DNA of 64,000 nucleotides from Antedon mediterranea (Eukaryota; Echinodermata; Crinoidea; Comatulida; Antedonidae): NCBI RefSeq assembly GCF_964355755.1, contig NC_092671.1, positions 34,179,304 to 34,243,303 of the forward strand, read 5' to 3'. Shown piece by piece: positions 38,801 to 45,819 of this stretch (position 1 is its first letter; each line of letters starts with the position of its first letter). The notes under the pieces were generated by a model. It saw only the letters and a program-made list of their open reading frames with translations, ran no database searches and was not told where the DNA came from. The position numbers and the translations under genes were made by a program.

Positions 38801-40867
38801 CACAACTTGTTTTTTCTTCATTTTGTTAAACTATTTACATTTGAACGATCTAGAGTAACTTATATTTGCTTCGGAGATTCCTTTATTAGCATATAGTTTC
38901 TTAAAGAACCTCATTTCTTCACATATCATTTCCTTTGGTTTTTTCAATAAAAAATAAATAAAATATTTTTTATATGCTTTTTTTCTCTAAACCTAAGAAG
39001 TATTTTGTGCTACGCTCACCCTCCTCTATCCATTTGTAACCCTTGATCGTATATAAGCACCTTTCGTTTCTTTACTCTAAATATTTTCCAATTCCTTTGT
39101 TTTAGGTCTATTTCTGTCTCAATTTCTTCAATATCAATACTCGAATTGTTAATTAATTCCTCATTCAGTGTTTTAATACAATTTTGTAATATTTCTTTAT
39201 CATAAATTGTTTTGCTCCGTTTACCCTGGCCTATTTACGGACAGGTCGAAGATTGTAGATAACATTCTTTCTATGCAACGGCCTTTATACAAATCTTTTG
39301 TAGGATGTGTGGAAGTTTATTTCTATTTTTTAAATATTAAAAATAAGTAATAAAGAACAAATACACCATAACTATTATAAAAAACATATCTCATAGTTTG
39401 TTTATATCGTAAATGCCTGGACACTGAGCGTAAACAAACGCGATCTTTTTTCTTTGTAATTTAACACAATGAAAGCATTATCTGTTTAGGAATAAAAAAA
39501 AAAGAGCAAAAGTGTCAACCGATTATGTATTTTACGAAGTTTGATAAATTATTATAATATTTTGAATTATTGGATTAAACTACATCCCATTATTCATTAT
39601 TTTTTTAATATATTTTTGTTGTTATCTTCAAGATGGAAAGATGTATTGGTGTGATGAAATAACTAATATCATTCAAGAAGCTAACCTTGATGGAACCAAC
39701 AGAACAACAATTGCTGATCTGGCCGGACATATCTGCATTGATATTGAAATATATGGCCCTTATATCTACTGGACAAAAGCGCCGACTTATGACATATATC
39801 GAGTTGATAGAAGAACTGGAAATCAATCATTGGAGAGCAGTATTACTCGATTTCAATATCCATATTCAAGCTTATATATAGGCCCATTCACAGGTAGGTT
39901 TAACCATGGACTAAGACTATTCTTTTCGTGGTCTAACAATTTAGATTATAATCATGAACCTAAGGATATAATATCGTAGCTTTTGATTTGTGACGATTGA
40001 ACTACGTGTGGGACGCATTTCCTCGTGTGGCACGCCAGGACGAACATAACTATGTCAAGTTGAACTCGCTCGTGTTATGGAGACATCGCTCGAGTTGAGT
40101 TTACACATCGCTCGTGTTATGGAGACATCGCTTGAGATGAGTTTACACATCGCTCGTGTTATGGAGACATTGCTCGAGTTTAGTTTACACATCGCTCGTG
40201 TTATGGAGACATTGCTCGTGTTGAGTTTACACATCGCTCGTGTTATGGAGACATCGCTCGTGTTATGGAGACATCGCTCGTGTTGAGTTTACACATCGCT
40301 CGTGTTATGGAGACATCGCAAATACGCGCGATGTGTAAAAACTCAACTCGAGCGATGTCTCCATAACACGAGCGATGTGTAAAAACTCAACTCGAGCGAT
40401 GTCTCCATAACACGAGCGATGTGTAAACTCAACTCGCGCAATGTATCCATAACACGAGAGCGATATCTACATAACACGAGCGAGGTCAAGTTGACATAGT
40501 TATGTCCGTCATGGCGTTCCATATCCTGCTCCTCACCTCGACACACGTTTGTTTCAATAGTTTCTAGGTCCAGTCTAGACGACGACCGACGAGGAAGACA
40601 CATCGATTGACCTGACCTAGGTTAGTCGGTGGTAGGTCGTGAACATAAAGTTCCCATTATTCATTTTAGACACAAGTCTAACATCTTATTTTTACTAAAT
40701 ATACCATTAGTAATTTCTTTATTACAGATGATATTCAAGATGATTGCGGTGTATGCTTGAATGGTGGTACTTGTGTTACTACAGATAATACAAGCGTCTG
40801 CAAATGCTCCAATGGGTACATGGGCCCAACATGTAGCCATAAAAAAGTATACTTAAACAAATATTAA
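14600..40867 (+). CDS. YWTD beta-propeller/EGF secreted protein, right copy, six exons
   Basis: Exons are 14600-14660, 15262-15513, 29855-30017, 30321-30448, 39633-39893 and 40728-40867. They total 1005 nt, exactly 335 codons with the TAA. Four junctions are phase 1 and one (exon 3 to 4) phase 2, and all read through without a stop. The product starts with a hydrophobic signal peptide (MITSLLFAMCLVTL). It then has motifs LYWSS, LYWTD, LYWTD, MYWCD and IYWTK of low-density-lipoprotein-receptor class B repeats, and ends in one EGF domain with six cysteines (CLNGGTC...CKCSNGYMGPTC). No transmembrane segment is seen, so it should be secreted or extracellular unless more exons follow. Intron 2 is 14.3 kb and intron 4 is 9.2 kb, both swollen by transposons. 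The exon 4 donor GTTCAG is weak but conserved in both copies. The exact orthologue is not recognised. Confidence 0.78.
14788..14828. repeat. (TA)n microsatellite
   Basis: Uninterrupted TA dinucleotides in intron 1. The mirrored copy at about 3266-3290 is shorter, so the repeat length differs between the arms. Confidence 0.9.
15262..15513 (+). CDS. Exon 2: first propeller blades
   Basis: Acceptor TCTTACAG and donor GG|GTAAGA. The exon encodes RDIVFVGGYQDTIYYS, then LDYNPDTLTLYWSS, a degenerate YWTD repeat with two potential N-glycosylation sites (NIS, NTT). The mirrored exon 2584-2835 differs by a few residues. Confidence 0.8.
16983..21384 (-). pseudogene. APE-type LINE with two ORFs, decayed
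   Basis: Read on the minus strand from 21384. ORF1 (20857-21384) is a coiled coil of heptads followed by RRNNLIFYGLNE, the L1 ORF1-like RNA-binding signature. ORF2 begins with AP-endonuclease motifs in 19951-20322 (FVYRPP, FIAGDLNGRTG) and continues in 17735-19960 with SDHMPV. It then has reverse-transcriptase motifs FIDLKRAFDS, GIQQGSPLSSLLFNIF and LLYADDLVLF. A C-terminal zinc knuckle follows in 16983-17492 (CKLCNMNSIEDEFHFMLVC). Frameshifts near 19955 and between 17492 and 17735 prevent a full ORF2. The catalytic motifs are unaltered, so it is young or recently lost. The clade is not assigned. Confidence 0.85.
22265..22749. mobile_element. 485-bp MITE nested in the TIR element
   Basis: The ends match as ATAGGGAGGTTTCGCAA against ATAGAGAGGTTTCGCAA in inverted orientation, followed by inverted runs of ACGAATACGATAACGAAAAC. 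The opposite arm of the host TIR (near 16270) gives the empty site and shows a TA duplication, as for Tc1/mariner-type insertions. There is no coding content. Confidence 0.8.
23380..24930. repeat. Left minisatellite of the foldback element
   Basis: The later part repeats with a period of about 104 bp, each unit containing TTTTACTTAAAATAAGAAGTC then TCAAGACTATTTTTGCTT. Earlier units are longer and more diverged. Because the period is not interrupted by stops in one frame, long artificial reading frames arise here; they are not genes. Confidence 0.9.
24950..28540 (+). other. Central part of the foldback element, with exon-like segments
   Basis: Possible exons on the plus strand: 26255-26321 (ATG, reading MSKEDALLKIREIDEEVANI, donor G|GTTCGT), 27407-27491 (FKDNPYVVKSVKHICWEK, flanked by TTAG and GTATTT) and 28062-28105 (NMNKDPESWSSRRS, flanked by TTTTTAG and GTAATA). 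Their phases do not join into one frame. An ORF at 25688-25981 starts MPIVILVLKMASYDMLVKRI and is not recognised. These pieces look like fragments of a host gene carried by the element, or an unknown element gene in decay. I cannot name the source. Confidence 0.3.
28540..29500. repeat. Right minisatellite of the foldback element
   Basis: About 62-bp units repeat, each with GGAATATTCTTACTTATTTT then AAGAAAAATATTGCTTGAAA and a variable AT linker. A higher-order repeat of about 380 bp (five or six units) is visible: the blocks from 28578 and 28957 are nearly the same. Open frames through the block are artefacts of repeat length. Confidence 0.9.
29855..30017 (+). CDS. Exon 3: YWTD blade
   Basis: Acceptor TTAATTAAG, donor GG|GTATGC. 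It encodes VRGIAVDVIGNKLYWTDEV, then GGPRGIAIDTVNG, classic spacing of a class B repeat. The mirrored exon is 1475-1637. Confidence 0.8.
30321..30448 (+). CDS. Exon 4: YWTD blade
   Basis: Acceptor TTTTATAG; encodes YLYWTDYGLQKIERAKLN and LPNGLALSVN. The donor G|GTTCAG is non-ideal but joins in phase to exon 5, giving NDGKMYWCD. The mirrored exon is 1047-1174. Confidence 0.75.
30494..33415. mobile_element. hAT-like MITE, interrupted by a LINE
   Basis: The same MITE as at 645-1001, with termini CAGGGGTTCTCAAC at 30494 and the inverted form ending at 33415. Roughly the middle of the element is displaced by a LINE at about 30651-33226, with loss of a few dozen target bases compared with the empty copy. 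Confidence 0.7.
30651..33226 (-). pseudogene. CR1/Jockey-group LINE, 5'-truncated
   Basis: The minus-strand frame at 32102-33094 carries reverse-transcriptase motifs ARVVPIFKSG, NYRPISILP, FIDLSKAFDTINHDILL, GVPQGSILGPLLFILYIND and FVLFADDTN. A one-base slip in a run of A at about 32115 ends the frame. The reading continues in another frame with FLGVHIDE. The C-terminus (30853-31179) contains HNYNTRSK and GPKLWNDL, typical of CR1/Daphne-type proteins. The endonuclease is missing. It is absent from the left arm, so it arrived after the arms separated. Confidence 0.85.
34030..34462 (-). mobile_element. SINE-like repeat with tRNA-derived head
   Basis: On the minus strand, a head at about 34462-34387 has an A-box-like GCGTTTGGTGTAATTG and a B box GGTTCAAGTCC. 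The anticodon region CTTTCAC recalls Glu(TTC), though the stems pair poorly. A long T/A homopolymer region follows, then a body containing GTGACCTTGACCTATGAC. The tail folds on itself (ACCTCCTTGGCGGAGGT). This tail word also lies at bases 1-40 of the window. It sits inside the L1/Tx1-like LINE. Confidence 0.5.
35188..36265. mobile_element. Inverted-repeat element rich in CCTAAGACC words
   Basis: About 85 bp at each end are inverted copies built of variants of ACCTAAGACCACGAAAG. The flanks share GAGTTTTC (8 bp), though the left end seems to lack about nine bases present on the right (TAGGGTGTC). Interior words ACGCACCTGCC and ATGGAGCGCC/GACGTTCCAT are also inverted. It contains no ORF. Confidence 0.6.
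36649..38067. mobile_element. Mutator-like non-autonomous TIR element, copy 2
   Basis: A 1,419-bp relative of the element at 9396-10599 with the same ends (GCGATTTTTTTTTTCGTAC) and a perfect 9-bp direct duplication, CCCCGGGAC, at 36640-36648 and 38068-38076. It landed a few bases from the right tip of the G/C-tipped TIR element. Internal words such as AGATAGTTATACTATCTTTGG form a second local hairpin. No transposase ORF was found; small frames in both arms mirror each other and look spurious. Confidence 0.85.
39633..39893 (+). CDS. Exon 5: two propeller blades
   Basis: Acceptor ATCTTCAAG, donor ACAG|GTAGGT. It encodes GKMYWCDEITNIIQEANLDG, then YGPYIYWTKAPTYDIYRVD. Both phases fit exons 4 and 6. 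No mirrored copy lies in the window, since the left gene leaves it after exon 4. Confidence 0.8.
40027..40525. repeat. Foldback satellite of 42-bp units
   Basis: The left half repeats ACATCGCTCGTGTTATGGAG and TTGAGTTTACACATCGCTCG several times. The right half (from about 40328) repeats the same words in reverse complement, and the outermost CATAACTATGTCAAGTTG is mirrored by CAAGTTGACATAGTTATG. The whole 0.5-kb block can fold into one long hairpin. It lies in intron 5 of the YWTD/EGF gene. Confidence 0.9.
40728..40867 (+). CDS. Exon 6: EGF domain and stop
   Basis: Acceptor TTTATTACAG. Six cysteines in the order C-x2-C-x5-C-x8-C-x-C-x8-C fit an EGF domain. The frame ends KKVYLNKY then TAA. A GTATAC within the last codons could be a weak donor leading to more exons, which would change the C-terminus. 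Confidence 0.75.
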
Positions 40868-41490
40868 TCTATTCAGTGTGCCTAAATTATTGTTAATTCG
40901 TCCCCATTCTTTTAAAACGCCGTATCACGACAGAACATAATTTTAAAGAACACAAAGTAAAATTACTTCATGCATGTATTTTGCATTTTTTGCTTGCAAA
41001 ATGTATTGACAAAACACAGTGTAAAATATGAAATAAAGTGTAAAATTAATTTAAATTTTCATTTGCCAAGGATGAACCAAACGCGAATTCATTCACTATC
41101 CTTCTTAAAGTTGGCAATCCCGTTCACAACAAGACAAACATACATAAGATGCTCTACATAAACAATGTCTTATTACAAGTTTTGGAGTGGAGTTGTAAAT
41201 GGTCATTAGAAATTAGAAAAACTACTGACATACGACAGGCACCCAGTACCCTTGGATTGGTAGCCAAGCATCATAACCACCAAGCCACAACTCCAAGATA
41301 CAGTTCCTAAAATATTATTTTTTCTTTCAGTTGATGTATACTGTGCGTGTTCGCCATAACTCGTTCATCATTTTAAAAAAGCACATGGTTGACCTACTGA
41401 GAAAATGTTTACATATCCTTTCGTAATTGGTTTTTATTAATTGTATTAGTCATGGTTGCTGATTATGATACGTAACCTAATGTCATAATT
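40868..41490. other. Downstream of the YWTD/EGF gene, nothing recognised
   Basis: AT-rich DNA with no coding frame, repeat or RNA gene that I can support. No strong polyadenylation signal directly follows the stop. Confidence 0.4.
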
Positions 41491-41496
41491 CGGAAC

Positions 41497-41580
41497 CTGT
41501 TTATATTTGGTTTTAACCTGTTTATATTTGGTTTTAACCGGTTTATATTTCGTTTTAACCTGTCTATATTTGGTTTTAAC
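41497..41580. repeat. About 22-bp minisatellite, four units
   Basis: Units of CTGTTTATATTTGGTTTTAA recur four times with small changes (CCGG and CTGTCT variants). Confidence 0.9.
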
Positions 41581-42190
41581 ACTGGTCCCGTTTACTCAGC
41601 CCTCATCTTTTAAAGCTGAGTGTAACTCAATTACGATTTTTAATATTATAGTGAAAATTGGTACTGTATTTGTGAGAAAACGGCGGATTGCTCCTGGGAG
41701 TTACTTGTTGTTGTAGAATAATATTCCTTAATCCACCATGCTTGGTGGGATTATACTAGGGTACCTCCTTAGTCCAGTATAAGTTAGAGTGGAACTGCTG
41801 GTCCCATTTACACAGCATTTATCTTTTAAATCTGAGTGTAACTCAATGACGATTTTTTATATATAGTGGAATTTTATACTGTATTTTTAAGAAAACGGCG
41901 GATAATTGCTCCTGGGTGTCACTTGTTGCGATTATACTAGGGTACCTCCTTATTCGTCCAGTAAAAGTTAGAGTATGACCACTGGTCCCGTTTACTCAGC
42001 CCTCATCTTTTAAATCTGAGTGTAACTCAATTACGATTTATTAATATTATAGTAAAATTCGGTACTGTATTTGTGATAAAACGGCGGATTGCTCCTGGTA
42101 GTCACTTAGTGGGATTATACCGGGGTACCTCCTTAGTCGTCCAGATGTAGAGTAGGACCACTAGTCCCGTTTACTCAGCATTTATCTTTT
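41575..42190. repeat. About 200-bp tandem repeat, three to four units
   Basis: Each unit runs from CTGGTCCCGTTTACTCAGC through ATCTTTTAAATCTGAGTGTA, an AAACGGCGGATTGCTCCTGG block and GGGGTACCTCCTTAGTCG. Units start near 41582, 41799, 41982 and 42166. Lengths vary by small internal deletions. Confidence 0.85.
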
Positions 42191-42204
42191 AGATGAATAT
42201 GACT

Positions 42205-42480
42205 TGGACAAGTATACCAAAATGACTATAGTTGAGAACAGTGTTAAACGGGATCGTACATTTTTGTTGTATATTGTTAAGTTTATCCTATTCTTTATCA
42301 CTGTGCTCAAGTATATAAAAATGACTATAGTTGAGAACAGTGTTAAACGGGATCGTACATTAATTTTATTTGTTGTATATTGTTAAGTTTATCCTTTTCT
42401 TTATCAATGTTCTCAAGTATACCAAAATGACTATAGTTGAGAACAGTGTTAAACTACATCGTACATTAATGTTATTTGTT
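42205..42480. repeat. About 107-bp tandem repeat, three units
   Basis: Each unit contains AAAATGACTATAGTTGAGAA, CAGTGTTAAACGGGATCGTA and TTGTTAAGTTTATCCT. The last unit has diverged (AAACTACATCG). Confidence 0.88.
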
Positions 42481-42539
42481 ATATTGTTAAGTGTATTCTT
42501 TATTCTTAATAATTGTACTAAATTATTAAGAAAGAAACA

Positions 42540-43330
42540 GTACTGAACTGAACTGAACTGAACTTTTATTGTATCTCTTTTAAATCAGAGGCACAGTCTC
42601 AATGAGATGTGCAACAAGTTTACAGTGAAAAATAATACATACACACTTAAATATAAATACAAAACAAGAAATTAGACATAAGAACAAAATAACAAAAAAA
42701 AATTTAAGAAAACTGAGACAGATTAAATACTAAGAAAATGAATAAATTAAGTTTGAGAAGGAATTGTATTATATATATCATTTCGTGTGTTCCAAGCCAT
42801 GGTCAGAAAAATTTTACAATGTTTGTCGAAAATAATACTTGCTAATTCGTGTACATCATGAGTCAATTGATTTGGTGTAATTTTAAATTCATTATGGATT
42901 TCAAGATCATCGAAGAATAAGTGGTATTTAAGATCTAGAGAGCTAGTAGTAAGCATAACATTTCCCCACTCCTACATTAGCATGGTAGGATATTGTAATG
43001 GTCGCAGGTGGCTCAACTTTATTTATTACTGCAATGGGATGGACATGGTCCTACTACCACCTTACCATCCAATAGGATTCCAGTAAATTTCCTGTAGGGC
43101 CTACTACCATGCCAATCAGGATTCAGTAATTAAATGAATGAACCCCTTAAGTTAACAAGGAAATCAGCCTATCCGAATATACCAGTAGACTTCGTCGTAC
43201 AGTCGTACTGTGGTAATAGTTGAGAATTCTCAATAGTCAATTTGGTATATTTTATATACCTGACAGGACTGGACACAGAGTGGTTTCAGTCACGTGGTTT
43301 TAAAATACTATACTGCCCTCAACGTTTATA
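42540..43330. other. Unassigned repeat-like DNA
   Basis: Starts with ACTGA pentamers and a TTTTATTGTATCTC word that resembles the 3' end of a minus-strand LINE. A minus-strand frame (42747-42956) contains IFLTMAWNTRNDIYNTIPSQ, which I cannot assign. No gene is supported. Confidence 0.35.
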
Positions 43331-43339
43331 TTTAGTTAG

Positions 43340-43580
43340 ACTGTACGCCGATTTGTCCTTACGCCAATTGTTGTCCTTTGGGCAATTTTGTCCTTTGGGC
43401 AATTTTTGTCCTTACGCCAATTTGTGTACTTACGCCAATTTAACCATACGGCAATTTGTTCATACAGTATATGGCAATGTGTTTGTGTGTCCGTACGGCA
43501 ATATTTGTTTGTCACTCGAGGAATTATGTCTTTAACGCCATTAGTTTGCCTTACGGGAGCGGAATTGTTTGTACGGCAAC
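43340..43580. repeat. Short-period minisatellite
   Basis: Words CTTACGCCAATTTG, CTTTGGGCAATTTTG and TACGGCAAT recur at 14-20-bp steps. Overlapping frames across it (43242-43535, 43388-43660) read repeated peptides and are not genes. Confidence 0.8.
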
Positions 43581-43959
43581 GTTTGTCTATTTTGGCCCTA
43601 ATGGCCGCCCATAAATTCCCGAGTTGCCTATCTACAACTCAGGTTTTTCTCTTAAGCTGACTGAACCAGCATGCGAATTTCATATAACTTTATTAATTTG
43701 AATTTTTAAATAATTGTAAAATAAATTCAATAAATTATTATTTAATATTTTCTTTTTAAATCATAAAAAATCAAGGGTTTTTGACTAATGACACTATTGC
43801 AAAAATAATAAGAACCAATGTTAATATTTATCACAATGTATAATACATTTTAGAAATTAACAGAACATAATTCCTCTAAGAAAATAATATCAAACATTTA
43901 AATATTAAGATGATAATTTAGAGACAATGCCTAATTGTCAATAAACAAAATAGCAAGAA

Positions 43960-44397
43960 ATAAAATAAAAAAGACTAATATCAATATAAATGTAGTGAAT
44001 TTATTTTAGTTGGTTCCGAGCTTTCTCATGCGTATACATATAACTCCACGCGACGTACACTGTCACTGAATGATAACTCATACAAAAAGTATATTTAACT
44101 CAACTAGAACTGTTATTCCTTGTAACTCGTTTAATACATCTTTCTACCACTACCAGTCAAGCCTTAATATTTTCTTTATCATCTTTCCGTTTATCTACTT
44201 TGATCTTATTCTCTCTTCTCCCCCTAATATCTATTACATTCCACTTTTATACTGGACATGCAAATTTTAGGCTTCAGAGGAGGACAACATTTTCCCTCCA
44301 AAATTTATACGATTTTGATTGGCTAATAATATAAGGCGGACCTGGTCTAAAGCATCCTTATCTAATCACAGAGAATCACAACATCAATAATATGACA
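43960..44397 (-). mobile_element. Putative 3' LTR of the Gmr1-like element (far end uncertain)
   Basis: Directly after the pol stop (minus strand) comes a polypurine tract AAAAAGGGGA, then TGTCATATTATTGATG, a TG start for an LTR at 44397. A TATAAAA box follows at 44251-44245 in the context CCAGTATAAAAGTGG. I cannot fix the CA end because no second LTR is present for comparison; it may lie anywhere from 43.6 to 44.0 kb. Confidence 0.5.
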
Positions 44398-44498
44398 TTC
44401 CCCTTTTTGGGAAAAAGATTGTGTCAATCTTTCCAAAAATTTAACATTTAAAACCATTTTACTATAAACTATCTACAAATAACACCTCTATAATATTA

Positions 44499-44628
44499 TT
44501 ATGCACGGCTTAATCCATCTGCATTTCCATTTAATGATCCTTTCTTGTAAATAACTTTAAATTTATATCCTTGTAAAAACAGAGCCCATCTCATAAGTCT
44601 AACATTGGCACCCTTCATTGAGTCCATC
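44499..44628 (-). pseudogene. Gmr1-like pol, 3' end (RNase H C-terminus), separated by insertion
   Basis: Reads DSMKGANVRLMRWALFLQGY, then GSLNGNADGLSRA and a stop at 44501-44499. This is the usual end of a Ty3/Gypsy RNase H region (RWAL-x2-Q-x-Y...N-x-AD-x-LSR). Its frame follows exactly from the segment ending at 56665-56671 when the 12-kb element and one 6-bp duplication are removed. The polypurine tract and LTR start come next. Confidence 0.85.
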
Positions 44629-44680
44629 AGTAGAAAGAAAGGTACTTCAGACCCGACCTTGGTGTATTTCCTGATTACGT

Positions 44681-44940
44681 AATATCCGCCAGGTGTTTCT
44701 AATGAAGGTCGTTCATTTCCTGTTATTGTATTAGTTATGTAACTTCCGCCAGGTGTTTCTAATGAAGGTCGTTCTTTTCCTGTTATTGTATTAGTTATGT
44801 AACTTCCGTCAGGTGTTTCTAATGAAGGTCGTTCTTTTCCTGGTTTCGTACTAGTTATGTAATTTCCGCCAGGTGTTTCTAATGAAGGTTATTCTTTTCC
44901 TGTTATTGTAATAGTTATGTAATTTCCGCCAGGTGTTTCT
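44681..44940. repeat. 60-bp tandem units in the left TIR
   Basis: The word AGGTGTTTCT recurs exactly every 60 bases (44691, 44751, 44811, 44871, 44931), with unit body TAATGAAGGTCGTTCTTTTC and TATTAGTTATGTAACTTCCG. Exact spacing with only point differences suggests constraint on length or recent amplification. The mirror is 56345-56612. Confidence 0.93.
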
Positions 44941-44960
44941 TTGTCTCATATTTATTAATT

Positions 44961-44997
44961 TTTGGCGCGAGGTTCTGGTACGTGGTGAGTGACGTCA
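44961..44997 (+). promoter_or_regulatory. E2F-like and CRE motifs upstream of the left-arm genes
   Basis: TTTGGCGC at 44961-44968 matches the E2F/DP consensus. TGACGTCA at 44990-44997 is a perfect palindromic cAMP-response element. Both lie 110-150 bases before the ATG of the 184-residue gene. Such a pair is common in S-phase gene promoters. Function is inferred from motif only; the same pair recurs in the right arm. Confidence 0.5.
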
Positions 44998-45109
44998 TTA
45001 CTTTATTTACGATTTAAGATGGTGTAACAAAGTGAATCGGTTATTGTTGTACTATTTTCCAGTTGTTTTGCCTATTTTTGCGTAGAGTATCTCTTTACAG
45101 TATTTCATT

Positions 45110-45664
45110 ATGTCTGGAAGTATATATTTTTCGCAAGAGAGTTGTGTAGATACTGTTATAATAATTAGCGATGATGAGGATACTGTTGTTGTTCCAGGCA
45201 GTGATATAGATGATCGTTACACGGCGGCCGAAGAGGTTATCCCCGTCGGTATAGATGAAGGAGTCAAGAGGAGTAACAGGCCTACAAGTTGTATATTTAC
45301 GTACGTGGACGAGGTGGAGAGAGAATTTTTGTTGAAAATGGAGCGTTTGGTTAAACAATTGTTTGCTGCTCAAGTGTTAGCCAAGTGTTGGGTTTTAAGT
45401 AAAGCGGCTTGTTATGGTTGTGAATTTGACAGGAGCAGTCAAAAAGATCATGATTTCTGTTGTATGAAGTCTCTAGAAGAACAGATTGACTATTTTTATC
45501 GGGAGGTTCTGGATAAGAAGTATGTTTCAGTCGATACCGTTTACAACAAACTAAATATGCACGGAGAATATTCATTGCCTCGGTATAGACATTTCGTTTA
45601 TTTTCTTGTCAATACCCTGATTAATTCAGAGACTATTTTTAAGCTGTTGTGCGAGGACATTTAA
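45110..45664 (+). CDS. 184-residue protein with SIM-like motif and Cys/His cluster, left copy
   Basis: A single open frame. Residues 15-24 read TVIIISDDED, a textbook SUMO-interaction motif (hydrophobic core followed by acidic residues). Residues 101-117 contain C-x2-C-x9-H-x2-C, which could bind zinc. The C-terminal part is predicted helical (EEQIDYFYREVLDKKYV...RHFVYFLVNTLI). No family is recognised with confidence. It is the first gene inside the TIR and lies 155 bp before the PC4-ALKBH2 gene on the same strand, so both may share regulation. The start is the first ATG after TTTCATT and is conserved in the right arm. Role unknown; a protein-protein adaptor or DNA-binding factor are possibilities. 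Confidence 0.75.
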   Translation: MSGSIYFSQESCVDTVIIISDDEDTVVVPGSDIDDRYTAAEEVIPVGIDEGVKRSNRPTSCIFTYVDEVEREFLLKMERLVKQLFAAQVLAKCWVLSKAACYGCEFDRSSQKDHDFCCMKSLEEQIDYFYREVLDKKYVSVDTVYNKLNMHGEYSLPRYRHFVYFLVNTLINSETIFKLLCEDI

Positions 45665-45819
45665 ATTGTGTTTCGCACGTGTCACGGAAACGATTGACCG
45701 GAAATAACAATCATTATCTTTTTAATTACTGTACTGGGCTACTTCCATACTGAGCTGCATATCCTGTTTCAAGCGTAATCGTTCGTTTCACTCTCTGTAA
45801 ATCTCTACAGTCTATAAAC

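Larger units (their letters stand above)
33711..39240 (-). pseudogene. L1/Tx1-like LINE, decayed and split by insertions
   Basis: Pieces in order on the minus strand: 39240-38085 has LKQRNWKIFRVKK and a degraded EEGERSTKYFL-type linker, then FLSLDFRKAFDSV; 34890-34738 has RIAQLADDTVLFAGN and GLSLNKNKISAMW; 34680-34443 has W-K-E and NYKLLVKILPTH; 33990-33711 has EKHMFFKC and W. Together they give the linker, palm, thumb and zinc-knuckle regions in the correct order. The gaps are a TIR element (34891-38074) and a SINE-like repeat (34030-34462). Many stops are present. Only the last 0.35 kb belongs to the palindrome arm. Confidence 0.7.

Noticed and set aside
40077-40603. Frames of repeated METSLELSLHIAR-type peptide
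   Set aside because: Translation of the foldback satellite in both directions.
44681-44940. Possible CRISPR array because of regular spacing
   Set aside because: The whole 60-bp unit is repeated, with no unique spacers, and the DNA is from an animal.
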